Assembly: GCF_005116475.1 (NCBI RefSeq)
Contig: NZ_SWBO01000001.1
Location: forward strand, 124,001-188,000
Reading direction: 5' to 3'
Origin: Pedobacter cryotolerans
Lineage (GTDB): Bacteria; Bacteroidota; Bacteroidia; Sphingobacteriales; Sphingobacteriaceae
Length of the DNA stretch: 64,000 nucleotides
Position numbers and translations under genes: made by a program. Shown piece after piece: positions 8,752 to 17,614 of the stretch (its first letter is position 1; the number at the start of each line of letters is the position of its first letter). The notes under the pieces are model-generated. The model did no database searches. It was not told the DNA's origin and worked only from the letters and a program-made list of their open reading frames with translations.

Positions 8752-10623
8752 TTATGCGGGGATATAGATGGTTATAGTAGATCCATTTTTATTACTATCT
8801 ATATAAATGCTTCCATTTAAATAGTTTATGCGAGAATTAATATTGTTTAGGCCTAACCCGCTGTATTGCACCGAAGAATTAAAGCCAATTCCATTATCCT
8901 CGCACATAATTGTAATTTGGGTATCGGTACAAAGCAATTGTACACTTACTTTTGTTGCGCAAGAGTGTTTTTCTATGTTGTTAATCAATTCTTTAATGAT
9001 GCGATATATTGCTAACGACAGCTCTGTAGAAATCGATTTTTGAATATCAAATATAAAATTATAATCAGTTTTACTTGTTTGTTTTAAGGAAACAAATTGC
9101 TCTTTAAGCGCATCTACAATACCCAATTCTTCTAAGTTTTTTGGCATAAGATCATGTGCTATTTCCCTTAAATTTAAACAAGCCTTTTCTATCATCCCAA
9201 TGGTTTGCGCATAAAATTGCTGGTTTTTCTCACTTAGTGAATTAACATTCGATTTAAAAGCTGTTAAGTTTAATTTAATTGCTGATAGGGTACCGCCAAG
9301 ATCATCATGTAAATCTCTAGCTAACCGAGCTCGCTCATTTTCTTGTGCCGCAAAAACATCGTCAACCAATGCAATCTGCAGTTCTGCTTTTTCTTTTAAT
9401 AGTATTTTTTTTTCGTTTTTAAGAAAATTGTAACGCTGGGTTAAGGCAAAAGAAAGAAATATAATCTCTACTGTTAAGCCTATTACCAGACCGGTAGTAT
9501 TATAAATATAAAAAGTAGTAATGCCTAATGCATTAAAAACATAGTTTAAAATTCCTAACAACAAGAAAAGCATGGCCACCAAATAATACCACGCCAATTT
9601 ATAACCACTTATAATTCTTTCAATTGCACAGGCGATAAGTATTACAACGGTAATGATGGCGATAAAATTAGCTGCAAAGAAGTTTATTTTTTCTAGCAAA
9701 AAATTTGCTTCAAAAAGCAAATAAATAGGCATTAATACTAATCCATAACATAAAAATTTATACCAATTGGCTAAATGATAGAGCTTGCTATTTGCTTTGG
9801 TTTGATTTACAAAAAGTTGCATAACCTGAACTAGTAATGCAGAACCAGCAAAAGCAATAATGTGTCTTAAATAATCTTGCAAAAAAGGGATGTTGGGATA
9901 CAACCATTGAAAAGCAAAACCCTCATCTTCCATATTAAAAATGAGCATACAAAATACATAAAGGGCATAATAAAGGTGGATTTTATCTCGTAATGAAACA
10001 AAAAGGAGCAAATTGAAAATTATAGCAAATAAATAAATCCCTACAAAAATGCCAAAAAGGTTAAAAAAAGATACTTCACTATGTATCATTTCAACATCTT
10101 TGGCCAAACTAAAAGGAATAACCATGTTTTGCCCTCTCTTATCAGCCCAAAGAAAGTAGGTTGCCTTTTCTTTTGCTTTTAATTTAATCGGGTATAAATA
10201 GGTATGATAGTTTATTGCTCGGGTATCAAATTTAAAATGATCACCTGTTAATGGCATAGCAGTGATTTTACCAGAGCTATCTAATTTAAAAAGTTGTAAA
10301 CGGTTAATTCCGTTACTTTTTTCGTTAAAAAATAGATTTACGGTTTCAGGCAGCGTATTTTCTAGATCAAAAACTAACCACCAATAGCTTTGTGTAAATC
10401 CCTTGTTAAGCGTTGTATTGGGTGCAAGTGGCTTTAGCTTATTTTGTTTTTTTAGTTCTATAAGCGTATCAATAGTTGCGTTTAAGGTTTTGTCTTCGTA
10501 AAAATAAGTGCCGCTATGTATATCAAAGATGGCTGAGCTATCAATTAGAACGGGTTTATTGCTTTGTGTATAGCCCATTAGGTTTGCCAGTATAAATAAA
10601 GAACAAAGAAAAGATTTATTCAT
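8752..10623 (-). CDS. 7TMR-DISM sensor histidine kinase (HisKA_3)
   Basis: 623-residue membrane kinase. A signal peptide is followed by an extracellular 7TMR-DISM sensor (about 25-170, a carbohydrate-binding-like fold). Seven transmembrane helices come next (about 185-390), a coiled coil, the HisKA_3 dimerisation domain with His438 in RLARDLHDDLGGTLSAIKL, and an HATPase domain with N (IKELINNIEKH) and G boxes (CEDNGIGFN, GLGLNNI). It phosphorylates the response regulator encoded one base downstream. The ligand is unknown; the family generally senses small extracellular molecules. Confidence 0.93.
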   Translation of the reverse strand: MNKSFLCSLFILANLMGYTQSNKPVLIDSSAIFDIHSGTYFYEDKTLNATIDTLIELKKQNKLKPLAPNTTLNKGFTQSYWWLVFDLENTLPETVNLFFNEKSNGINRLQLFKLDSSGKITAMPLTGDHFKFDTRAINYHTYLYPIKLKAKEKATYFLWADKRGQNMVIPFSLAKDVEMIHSEVSFFNLFGIFVGIYLFAIIFNLLLFVSLRDKIHLYYALYVFCMLIFNMEDEGFAFQWLYPNIPFLQDYLRHIIAFAGSALLVQVMQLFVNQTKANSKLYHLANWYKFLCYGLVLMPIYLLFEANFLLEKINFFAANFIAIITVVILIACAIERIISGYKLAWYYLVAMLFLLLGILNYVFNALGITTFYIYNTTGLVIGLTVEIIFLSFALTQRYNFLKNEKKILLKEKAELQIALVDDVFAAQENERARLARDLHDDLGGTLSAIKLNLTAFKSNVNSLSEKNQQFYAQTIGMIEKACLNLREIAHDLMPKNLEELGIVDALKEQFVSLKQTSKTDYNFIFDIQKSISTELSLAIYRIIKELINNIEKHSCATKVSVQLLCTDTQITIMCEDNGIGFNSSVQYSGLGLNNINSRINYLNGSIYIDSNKNGSTITIYIPA

Positions 10624-10710
10624 GAGCGTTCAAGTTAATCAGATATAGCATTTACTTATGCAGTCTTTTAAAACCCAAATAAATATAGCTTTTAAATTAA
10701 ACTTAAAAAA

Positions 10711-10726
10711 TACCGAGTACTCGGTA
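10711..10726. promoter_or_regulatory. Perfect 16-base palindrome, putative operator
   Basis: TACCGAGTACTCGGTA is fully self-complementary and sits in the 151-base gap between the divergent kinase gene (start 10623) and the exported protein gene (start 10775). Its position and symmetry suit a dimeric transcription factor. The neighbouring NarL-type regulator or an unlinked repressor could bind. I noticed no second copy in this window, but my reading by eye is not exhaustive. Confidence 0.5.
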
Positions 10727-10774
10727 TATGAGAGGGTAAGAGATGGTTGTAGATTTAGATTATAAATTAACGGC

Positions 10775-11533
10775 ATGAAAATCAAATTAATAATAATAAC
10801 TCTCTTTATGCTGATATGCATATCCGGATATAGTCAAGAATTAGTAAGGGTTGAAAGTTACCCCACCAACAACTCCATTAAAAATGAGAATGGCATTGCT
10901 ACCGTAGCCAACTTTAAGGTTATAAATCTATCTAAATACGGTTATTATAAAATTGAGCCTACTCGATTAGAGAATGCTTTAAAGGTAGCAACAGAAAAAT
11001 CAATAAATGAAATTCCTTTTGATTGTAATAATCCAGAAAGGACCAAGCCATTAGTTTTAGGTAAATTAAATCAGTATGATGATCGTTTATTTGAGGTAAC
11101 GAAAAGTAAGGATGTAAATCTATCACTATTCGGTTTAACAGGATCATTAAAAAAGAAAGACAGGTTATTACAAGCAAATTTTTGGGTATTTAAAGATTTT
11201 GTCTGCTCTCCAAAACCTGTGATTAGGGCTCAAGTGGGTATGTCTTTATATGTTACAGTGTCCGATTTAAAAGTGAAGCTAGATGATTTTACCTTAAAAA
11301 ATCTTACAGCAGCAGCACAAATTGGCAAGGTAAAACTAAAATGTAGGGTGCAATTTTTTGGACTTAACAACATCGTAAATTTTCAAGATTTTAATTTCGA
11401 AGAAGGTCTTAACACAGATAATTATCAAAAGTTAATTGAAAACTGGAATAAATTAAAAGCAAGTTTTAATAAAGACACAATTGTTGATCCTGTTATTGTA
11501 ACCAACATCACGGCAACCCTTCCAAAAGAATAA
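10775..11533 (+). CDS. Exported protein of unknown function
   Basis: 252 residues with a clear signal peptide (MKIKLIIITLFMLICISGYS, cleavage before QELVRVES). The mature part is mixed alpha/beta without transmembrane segments and with two Cys residues (about 88 and 147). I do not recognise a family. It is the first of four co-directional genes (10775-14095) and is followed after 30 bases by a second exported protein gene. The palindrome at 10711 lies 49 bases upstream and may control it. Confidence 0.75.
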   Translation: MKIKLIIITLFMLICISGYSQELVRVESYPTNNSIKNENGIATVANFKVINLSKYGYYKIEPTRLENALKVATEKSINEIPFDCNNPERTKPLVLGKLNQYDDRLFEVTKSKDVNLSLFGLTGSLKKKDRLLQANFWVFKDFVCSPKPVIRAQVGMSLYVTVSDLKVKLDDFTLKNLTAAAQIGKVKLKCRVQFFGLNNIVNFQDFNFEEGLNTDNYQKLIENWNKLKASFNKDTIVDPVIVTNITATLPKE

Positions 11534-11563
11534 ACCAACACTAAAATTTTTAATTCTACTCTC

Positions 11564-12619
11564 ATGAAAAAATTATTTTTATTCTCAATTATACTATTTC
11601 AATTGACATTTGTTTTCGGTCAATATGGTTCTAATAAAGATTGTGCATCAAGCGGATGTGGCGACCGAAGTAAAAACATAATTAGATGCTGGGGTCCAAT
11701 TCGAACATTTAGTCAAGTACCTGGAATACAAATTAGAGTACAAGGTCCTATTGAGAGTTGTTATAATGCAATTAATGATGAACCAAATAAACATACTTTT
11801 TATTGGCATATTGAAGTTGTAGGTAAACCATCAATTGAGTATAAATTAATTGCGACAGGAGCAGACGGAAGAGTGAGCACTTATGGAGGAAGCCCAGATG
11901 CACTTGTAAACAAAATAATGTTTATGTGCCATACTTTTTCAAATGCTGAAACACTCAATATTTCCGTAGAAGCAATAAAAGGATCTAATAGTTCAAATAA
12001 ATCGAATTCTACTCAACAAAACGACCTAAGCGAATACAACCGCAGCAAGGCAGATATTGATCGACAGATGCAAGAAAAAAATGCTGCAATTGCAAATAAA
12101 AATGCAGAAACCCAAAAACAGCAACAAATTTTAAAACAACAACAAGAAGCACAAAGACAACAAGCAAAAACTGAAGCTATAAATACCGCTGGAAACATAG
12201 TTTCTAATACAGCTATGTCTCTTACAAATGCAGGCTTGGCAAATTTGGTTCGTCAAACTGAAATTGAGAAAGAGTTAAAAAGCATATTAAATAATCGTGA
12301 AAGTTTGTACCCAGAAGCTAGTAAATATTTCGATGTTTATTTAAAGGAAAAGCGAAAAAGGAAGACAGGTAATTTAATAGGAATTGGTTTTTTAGTGGCG
12401 GGAACTGTTGCAACAGGAGCTGGAGCGCTTGGTGGTGGAGAAGATGACATTAACTATCCGCTTGTTTATGGAGGTATTGGAGGTGTACTTGTAGGGCTGT
12501 TTAAAACTGTTACAACTTTATCTGTAGGTAAAAAAGGAAACGAAGCATTACAAAACGCAAAGAAAAGTTTAACGCTTGGTACAGCATCAAATGGAATGGG
12601 TGTGTCTGTAAAATTTTAA
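11564..12619 (+). CDS. Exported Cys-rich coiled-coil protein with glycine-rich hydrophobic hairpin
   Basis: 351 residues, not assigned to a family. In order: signal peptide (FVFG/QYGSN), a Cys-containing N-terminal domain (Cys at CASSGCGD, IRCWG, ESCYN, FMCHT; about 28-150), then a Gln/Ala/Lys-rich coiled coil (about 155-220). Near the C-terminus are two glycine-rich hydrophobic stretches, GIGFLVAGTVATGAGALGGG and YGGIGGVLVGLFKTVTTL, which look like a glycine-zipper membrane hairpin. This layout suggests an envelope protein anchored near its C-terminus. It lies 30 bases behind the first exported protein gene, so co-transcription is likely. Confidence 0.75.
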   Translation: MKKLFLFSIILFQLTFVFGQYGSNKDCASSGCGDRSKNIIRCWGPIRTFSQVPGIQIRVQGPIESCYNAINDEPNKHTFYWHIEVVGKPSIEYKLIATGADGRVSTYGGSPDALVNKIMFMCHTFSNAETLNISVEAIKGSNSSNKSNSTQQNDLSEYNRSKADIDRQMQEKNAAIANKNAETQKQQQILKQQQEAQRQQAKTEAINTAGNIVSNTAMSLTNAGLANLVRQTEIEKELKSILNNRESLYPEASKYFDVYLKEKRKRKTGNLIGIGFLVAGTVATGAGALGGGEDDINYPLVYGGIGGVLVGLFKTVTTLSVGKKGNEALQNAKKSLTLGTASNGMGVSVKF

Positions 12620-12705
12620 TTAAAATGCATTAAACATAAAATCTATTCCAAAAGTAATACTTTTCCGAGAGCTGGTTTTAATTTACTTGTTAACAATATC
12701 TAATT

Positions 12706-13296
12706 ATGAAAAATAGAATACTAATGGTACTAATGGTTATAATTTTTGTTTGCTCGTGTAAAAAAGATGAGTTTAAGAGGGTAGATAAAGTTATTACCGT
12801 ACAATACGACTTGGAAATTTTAAAAGGGACAAAAGCAGAACTTAAAGTTAATGCAGGAAATATAGACTATTATTTTAATATAGATTATAGCTATACAAAA
12901 TCAATAGCAGCAAACGCCGAAGGGTGGTCTATATTATTGGGAACATCAACTAAAATGGCAGGCTATCATGCAGAATTTGATACAGGTTCTTTTGGAATTT
13001 CTACACTTGAAAAAGGAGTACTAATTGATGAAAGCCAGTTTCAACTTCCAACCACACAAGGATACTTTTTGGTAGCGGATAGAGTGATTGGTAATACCAC
13101 TTTCAATTATGAAAAAGGGTTTAAAACTGAATTTTACAAATTTTACAACGTTCCAATTAAATTTAAAACAATTGATAAAAACGCACAAGCAGGACCTCCT
13201 TTTTATGGATGGATGCTAATATATGTTCATCCTGATAAATTGATTATTGGGAATATTGTGTTTAATACAGGCGGCAAAGTATTCGCAGGTAATTAA
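12706..13296 (+). CDS. Putative lipoprotein of unknown function
   Basis: 196 residues. The signal peptide ends in a lipobox-like FVCSC followed by KKDEF, so lipidation at Cys17 and outer membrane or periplasmic anchoring are predicted. The mature part looks like a beta-rich domain (aromatic and Thr/Val alternation) and has no further Cys. No family is recognised. It is placed 86 bases after the coiled-coil protein and 100 bases before a leaderless peptidoglycan hydrolase gene, which makes a functional pair conceivable. Confidence 0.75.
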   Translation: MKNRILMVLMVIIFVCSCKKDEFKRVDKVITVQYDLEILKGTKAELKVNAGNIDYYFNIDYSYTKSIAANAEGWSILLGTSTKMAGYHAEFDTGSFGISTLEKGVLIDESQFQLPTTQGYFLVADRVIGNTTFNYEKGFKTEFYKFYNVPIKFKTIDKNAQAGPPFYGWMLIYVHPDKLIIGNIVFNTGGKVFAGN

Positions 13297-13396
13297 ACAA
13301 ATTTTCATAGAAATAACCTAATAAAATTCATTTCAATAACTTTCAATTTACTTACAAAAATTAGAATGTAACTCTTATAACCAAATAATAAACATC

Positions 13397-14095
13397 ATGA
13401 CCGGACAGGAAATTTTAAATCTAGCAAAAACTAAAGTAGGACAAAAATATGTTCACGGTATAGTAGTTCCAAAAAATAAACAAAACTACAATGGAGCTTG
13501 GGATTGTGCTGAATTTACTTCCTATATAATTTATCAAGTATCAAATAAATTATATGGTTGTTACAACAATGGCGGTAATCCAGCAGTTGCCGATGCCTAT
13601 ACGGGCTATTGGGCACGAGACTCCAACGAATACGGTAAAATAATAACTGTAGATGAAGCTGCAAGAATTGCTGGGGCAATTATTTTAAGAGCCCCATTAA
13701 AAAGAAAAACAGGACATATAGTGGTTTCTGATGGTAAAGGAGGTACGGTGGAAGCTCATAGTACAAAAAAAGGGCTAATTGCTGCTAAGCTCTCGTTTAG
13801 GCGTTGGGATTATGGAGTTTTAGTGCCATGGATAAACTATGAAAAAGGGGCTAAACAAATAGTGGCAGATGTGAACGGCATTGTTTACAGATATACAGAA
13901 CCCCCAATGGTGAACTTAACGGTTGGTAAAATACAGAAAGCTTTGCAGTTGGCAGGTTATGACCCACAGGGAAATGATAATATTTATGGACCAAACACAG
14001 CCTTAGCCGTAGAAGCTTTTCAGCAAGATCATGGAATTGTTGCTGATGGTGAAGTTGGAGAAATTACCGCAAAACTATTAAAAATTACTTTGTAA
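13397..14095 (+). CDS. NlpC/P60-like hydrolase with C-terminal peptidoglycan-binding domain, no signal peptide
   Basis: 232 residues. The N-terminal domain (about 1-160) has a papain-like layout: Cys37 in NGAWDCAEFTSY, His107 in KTGHIVVSDG and His121 in VEAHSTKKG as a possible third residue. The C-terminal 60 residues (VGKIQKALQLAGYD, NIYGPNTALAVEAFQQDHG, ADGEVGEITAKLL) are a PG_binding_1 domain. It should cleave cell-wall peptides. There is no signal peptide or membrane segment, which is odd for a wall hydrolase. It could be released by lysis, exported by another machine, or delivered as an effector. The upstream lipoprotein gene is the nearest neighbour. Confidence 0.8.
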   Translation: MTGQEILNLAKTKVGQKYVHGIVVPKNKQNYNGAWDCAEFTSYIIYQVSNKLYGCYNNGGNPAVADAYTGYWARDSNEYGKIITVDEAARIAGAIILRAPLKRKTGHIVVSDGKGGTVEAHSTKKGLIAAKLSFRRWDYGVLVPWINYEKGAKQIVADVNGIVYRYTEPPMVNLTVGKIQKALQLAGYDPQGNDNIYGPNTALAVEAFQQDHGIVADGEVGEITAKLLKITL

Positions 14096-14195
14096 TTTGC
14101 TGAATAACTGTAAATTAGATTAAAATTACAATATAAATATCTAATAAAAATTGAAAATTTAACGTATTATTTATGTAATTAAATCCATAATTTTT

Positions 14196-14296
14196 ATGAA
14201 AAAATTAACGCTCTCAACAATCTTTCTGCTATCTGCTTTTTGCATTCCGTCTTATGCTCAAATTTATGGTAAGGATTCTATAGTATTTAATCCCGC
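14196..14296 (+). pseudogene. 5' fragment of an outer membrane protein gene split by the mobile element
   Basis: ATG at 14196 begins a signal peptide (MKKLTLSTIFLLSAFCIPSY, then AQ) followed by IYGKDSIVFNP. The reading then enters the mobile element at the core ATCCCGC (14290-14296). Joining base 14296 to 30021 restores an in-frame gene of 1158 bases (386 codons with stop) whose sequence passes through FNPAKLRTLKLDAADTPF. The restored frame and the shared 7-base core make a split gene very likely. As read in the window, the frame runs on into element sequence and stops at 14423. Confidence 0.85.
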
Positions 14297-14676
14297 TGGG
14301 ATTCGAACTAAGTCGAATTTTACGCGTTTATTCAATATCTGGGAGGTTTTGGATTTAGTACTCACCGAATCGCTCACCTTTTGTTTATACGTTTTAGCTG
14401 CAAATGCTATGATACGAATATAAGAAAAATTGACCAATTATACAAACGAAATCTTGGTCTTTTAGTTTTTTCCTTGGCAGAATTGATAGCTCTTTTATGA
14501 AGTTCCCGACTTTGCGAGTTCCGAGCAAAGTCCCGGCCTCAAGGACGGCAAGATGTTTTTGCGCATGCAAAAATACATCTTGCGAAACACAAAGGTGTTT
14601 TTCACGCACCCAATAAGTCGGTGTTTTGGAAAGATGTTCTGTGATGAATGATTGTATTGAATCCTTATTTGAGGGA
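14297..14676. other. Left terminal region of the mobile element
   Basis: No gene is supported. Near the end lies a small inverted repeat, ATTCGA (14301-14306) and TCGAAT (14313-14318). Next is the 19-base sequence TACTCACCGAATCGCTCAC (14359-14377), repeated directly at 29889-29907 in the right end. Further in, 14548-14583 forms a near-perfect hairpin (GCAAGATG with CATCTTGC outer arms, GCATGC centre). These are good candidates for integrase/excisionase binding sites. Confidence 0.6.
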
Positions 14677-14949
14677 CTAACTCAAATTACCTTCCAACAG
14701 GCTTTTTATGTCGTCATTTTTGTAGTACATCAATCCGCCAATCTTAGAATAAGGTATAGTGCCGTTTACTCTAAGGGTCTGTAAAGTGCTTGGGGATATT
14801 TTAAGTATTTCACGAACTTCGTAGCTCTTCAGCCATTCTTTGTTTGATTCCAGAAGCTTGGGTTTTCTTAATGCCTCTTTTAGATCTTGTAATAAATCAG
14901 CCCTGAATTGTTTTAGGTCTTCCTTGGTAATAAATTCTATCGTTGCCAT
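14677..14949 (-). CDS. Small MerR/excisionase-type helix-turn-helix protein
   Basis: 90 residues with an N-terminal helix (KEDLKQFRADLLQDLKEAL) and a C-terminal HTH_17-like domain: SYEVREILKISPSTLQTLRV then NGTIPYSKIGGLMYYKNDDI. Such proteins are common in Bacteroidetes integrative elements and are proposed to act as excisionases or regulators. It is a paralogue of the protein encoded at 25359-25625 (DDLKQFK, EVRKLLKISAGTLQNLRING, FRKIGSIMYY). Start is the ATG at 14949. It lies close to the left end, pointing toward it, which suits an excision accessory factor. Confidence 0.8.
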   Translation of the reverse strand: MATIEFITKEDLKQFRADLLQDLKEALRKPKLLESNKEWLKSYEVREILKISPSTLQTLRVNGTIPYSKIGGLMYYKNDDIKSLLEGNLS

Positions 14950-15306
14950 AATGATTTAATTTTTCAAATTATATAGCAAAGGAAAGGGGAACGGGTGGGA
15001 TGGTTTCGATAGAGGGTCGTGGATACGGAGGAATTATAACCTATTATGCTAGAAAATAATTTTATATTGCATTATTATAGATTGGCATACATAATATTGC
15101 TAAATGTTCCAACTCTCAACCTGCAAAAGTCTAAAAGAAGAAGTTTCAAATCAACGGAATTTTTTATTATCTATTTCGCGAAAGAGTTTGATTACTGGTA
15201 TATATAGATGGTGGAAATCTAAAATGATAACTCATAACTTCTAAAAGAAATGTTAAGAAGACTACTTAAATTTATGAAACGTTGATTTAAATTTAAATAA
15301 TTAACT
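14950..15306. other. Intergenic stretch, nothing recognised
   Basis: AT-rich bases between the HTH gene and the KAP fragment. The side nearest 14950 should contain the HTH gene promoter. I see no gene, hairpin or long repeat that I can support. Confidence 0.4.
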
Positions 15307-15453
15307 ATGTGGAGTGATAATGAAACATCGGAGGATCTGTTGGGCTTTAAAGTTCATGCAAACCTATTAATTGATGTTATTAAAGATGATACAGTATTAC
15401 CTGTTAGTATTGGGTATTTTGCTGAATCAACTGTAAGGAGAAATCCGTATTAG
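15307..15453 (+). pseudogene. N-terminal fragment of a KAP family P-loop NTPase
   Basis: Only 48 codons. MWSDNETSEDLLGFKVHANL followed by LIDVIKDDTVLPVSIG matches the conserved start of KAP NTPases, which normally continues with GVFGDWGSGKS, the Walker A motif. Here the reading breaks off right after SIG into YFAESTVRRNPY and a stop, just before the decayed IS3 transposase. KAP NTPases are membrane-associated P-loop proteins, some linked to phage exclusion (PifA). This copy has lost its catalytic part. Confidence 0.65.
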
Positions 15454-15476
15454 ACCGTTTTTGGAGGGGTTAATAA

Positions 15477-16762
15477 TTATAAAGTTAATTGTTTTTCATT
15501 AGTTCTATTATACTTTTTTCTACAGTTCTTCCATCGCTTAATTAAAGGTTCCTCAGTTGTATGTGCCACAATCGGAGTGAGATAGTTACAGCTCATGTGA
15601 GGCCGAAGATGGTTGTAGGAGTCGATCCTCTTTGCCACTTCCAACATTGCTTGGCTTCTGGACTGGAATACCCTATTGAGCTTGAACTCAGTTTTAAGAA
15701 TTCCATTTATTCGTTCAGCTATGGGGTTTTCGTATGCTTCTCCGTTTTCGGTCATACTGATGGATATGTCGTTGTTTCTCAGCAGCTATGTGTAATCATA
15801 GCTGCAGTATTGCACGCCCAGATCGGAATGATGGATAAGCGGGATATCAGAATTTCGCTCCTTAAGTGCCATTTTCAGGGCATTTACAGATCCCTGGGCA
15901 TTTAATTAAGAGTGGAGGCAATAGCCCATTATCTTTCTCGAATAGGCATCGGTAATTAACGAAAGGTAATTGAAATCATATCCTATACAAATATAGGTAA
16001 TATCAGAAACCCATAGCTGGTTGCTCCGCACAATCTCCATTTCCTTTATCAGGTTCGGGTATCGCCTTGAACCAATGATTAGATTGGGTTGTACTGGGGC
16101 TCCTTCTTTTTCTATCGATCAGAAGCTTGTGCTTTTCCAAAATAGTATAAAGTTTATCCCTTCCAATCTTTATCCCATAGCTCCGAAAGGGCCTATAAAG
16201 ACACCTATACAGCTTATGCCCACCTAGGTCCGGAAGTTCACTGCGGACCTGATGTACCATTTCGACGACGATTTCCTCCTGTTCCCCTTGACGCGAATAA
16301 TGCCGCAGATGATCATAATAGGCTTGTCGGCTCTTACCAAACAGTCTACAAAGTGGCCCGACGCCCATCCTTGTAATGCGCTTCTCCCTGATCAGCTTTA
16401 CTGTTTGGTACCACCCTTTTTTCTGATGGGAACCTTATGTGCCTTTTCGGCGTGGTCGATCATCGAGTTCAGGCCATAGATCAGCACATTGGCTTTCTCC
16501 AACGCCTTCTCCAGGTTCTTTATCCGCTTTTTTAGCTCAGCGGCATCTTTAGTCTTTGGCTTTTCGATGGGAGCTAAAGTTACGGCTCCTTTCTCTAATT
16601 TTTTCTTGTAACCATTAATCTAGTTGGTTAGGATGTAGGTATTTACCAGACCGTACTTTCTTGCTACTTCTTCCTTGGAATAGTTCTGGTAGACTACAAG
16701 CTCACCAGTTTCTCCTTAAGTTCATCGGGGTAATCAAATCTCGCAATTGCTTCTTCTTTCAT
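15477..16762 (-). pseudogene. Decayed IS3-family transposase
   Basis: Reading on the minus strand from ATG 16762, pieces of OrfA (MKEEAIARFDYPDELKEKLV; KKLEKGAVTLAP) are followed by OrfB segments in several frames. The OrfB pieces are MGVGPLCRLFGKSRQAYYDH (HTH_21), LWVSDITYI (first Asp), HHSDLGVQY (second Asp) and AYENPIAERINGILKTEF (Glu). So the DDE core is recognisable, but there are in-frame stops (after VVSL-equivalent, after GYCLHS, after CSYDYT) and frameshifts. It is not able to make an intact transposase. Exact insertion-sequence ends were not resolved; GTTTTTGGA occurs in opposite orientation near 15456 and 16785 and may mark the ends. Confidence 0.8.
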
Positions 16763-16910
16763 TGACAGTTAAGGGTTTATCCAAAAACTGTAAAGTTATA
16801 GGGGTATGAGACCCACTCTAAAATGGACATATAGAACCTTGAGAATAAAAACATTTGTAATAGTACTACTATCTTTTTTAATTGTTTTACATTTTTTGAT
16901 AAAAGTATTA

Positions 16911-16918
16911 TAACTTTG
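16911..16918 (+). promoter_or_regulatory. Predicted -7 box of the TetR/ABC/HlyD/TolC cassette
   Basis: TAACTTTG matches TAnnTTTG and lies 13 bases before the TetR ATG at 16932. A TTTG at 16895-16898 is too close for a normal -33 element, so the match is partial. Confidence 0.3.
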
Positions 16919-16931
16919 TCAAAAATATTTT

Positions 16932-17606
16932 ATGCAAGTTTTATTAAAGTTTAAGCTAAATGAACATCTGTATATCAGAGATCCTGAGAACACTGAAGTT
17001 GGGAAGTTGATTGTAGAGAGCGGGATAGATCTTATTTATGAGATTGGCTTTGAGCAGTTTACATTTAAAAAATTAGCCCAGCGAATAGATTCAACTGAAA
17101 CCACAATTTACAGATACTTTTCATCGAAACATAAGTTGCTAACCTATATACTTAATTGGTAATGGTGCTACTTAGAGTTTGTCGCTAAAATGCGGTCGCA
17201 AGAAATGACAAATTCTGAAGAAAAATTAAAACTAATTCTCGGAATTATTACTCATAACTACGATAGCAATTCCAAAATACAAGATTACGATTTAGAAAAG
17301 CTGCATAGTATTGTTATTTCAGAAAGTAGCAAATCCTATTTAGTTAAAGAAGTTGATGAAATTAATCAAGAGTTAGTTTTTAGCCCTTTAAAAAGTCTCT
17401 GTAAATTTATTGGTGAAATTATTTTGGAAATCAAGCCCCAATTTATTTACCCCAATTCTTTAGCCAGTACATTACTAGAAACGGCCCATGATCAGCAGTT
17501 TTTTAGTGAGCATTTGCCAAAATTAACCGACAATACAGCTAGAGCCAATCATAAAAAATATGTTTTAGAGTATTTAAATCTATTAACTTTCTCAGTTCTC
17601 AAATAG
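16932..17606 (+). pseudogene. TetR family regulator interrupted by one nonsense codon
   Basis: One continuous frame of 224 codons with a single TAA at 17160-17162. Upstream: N-terminal TetR HTH (IDLIYEIGFEQFTFKKLAQR then IDSTETTIYRYFSSKHKLLT). Downstream: ligand-binding domain up to LNLLTFSVLK. At the break the sequence reads LNW-stop-WCYLEF; Tyr (TAT/TAC) is the usual residue in similar proteins, so a single base change explains it. It is placed 8 bases before the ABC gene and would have repressed the export cassette. Translation could restart at ATG 17190, giving only the ligand domain. Confidence 0.8.
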
Positions 17607-17614
17607 CATAAACC

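Noticed and set aside
14290..14318. GGGATTCGAAC next to the left core, resembling the reverse of a tRNA T-arm (insertion at a tRNA 3' end).
   Set aside because: The flanking bases do not form a T-stem and no anticodon arm or acceptor stem could be found. The interrupted protein frame explains the site better.
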